NCBI GenBank assembly: GCA_003135495.1
Contig: PLBX01000524.1
Location: 2,083 to 8,784 of the forward strand
DNA from: Acidobacteriaceae bacterium
Lineage (GTDB): Bacteria; Acidobacteriota; Terriglobia; Terriglobales; Acidobacteriaceae
Length of the DNA: 6,702 bases
Direction of reading: 5' to 3'
In this document: piece by piece, positions 6,699 through 6,702 of the stretch
Layout of the letters: each line of letters opens with the position of its first letter
Position numbering within the stretch: the stretch's first letter is position 1
Translations under genes and position numbers: made by a program
The notes under the pieces: model-generated
What the model was told of the DNA's origin: nothing
Database searches by the model: none
What the model saw: the letters and a program-made list of their open reading frames with translations, nothing else

Positions 6699-6702
6699 AC
6701 GA

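Overview
All genes in this window lie on the minus strand, so transcription runs from high to low coordinates. In that order they are a periplasmic RND adaptor lipoprotein (6646-5459), a heavy-metal RND pump of the CzcA/CusA family (5400-2251), a class V PLP aminotransferase of the alanine/serine-glyoxylate type (2060-903), and the N-terminal 256 codons of an AMP-forming acyl-CoA ligase (770 to the left edge). No RNA genes, insertion sequences, CRISPR arrays or integrase signatures were found.

The host is a Gram-negative bacterium: it needs a periplasmic lipoprotein adaptor and a tripartite RND pump. The base composition looks moderate, and start sites carry recognisable Shine-Dalgarno sequences. 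The gene repertoire and protein style would fit an Acidobacteriota-like soil organism, but that is an impression only, because there is no phylogenetic marker.

Region 1 (5400-6646) is a metal-efflux pair. The adaptor and pump are co-directional, 58 bp apart, and probably one operon. The outer-membrane channel gene is not in the window and could lie beyond the right edge. Pump residues point to divalent cations (Zn/Co/Cd/Ni type) rather than Cu(I)/Ag(I). The junction between the two genes consists largely of three tandem 15-bp units.

Region 2 (2061-2250) is an AT-rich regulatory gap. It separates the pump operon from the metabolic genes and carries a near-consensus CRP/FNR-type palindrome with an extra half-site, upstream of possible promoter elements and a clear ribosome binding site.

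Region 3 (1-2060) is a metabolic pair. The aminotransferase and the CoA ligase could both serve oxalate/glyoxylate metabolism: the ligase resembles oxalyl-CoA synthetases (AAE3/Pcs60 group) and the aminotransferase family converts glyoxylate to glycine. This link is inference from family resemblance and adjacency.

Nothing here amounts to a clearly undescribed system. The items most worth a second look are the triple half-site operator, the 15-bp tandem repeat at the adaptor-pump junction, and the possible oxalate-to-glycine gene pair.
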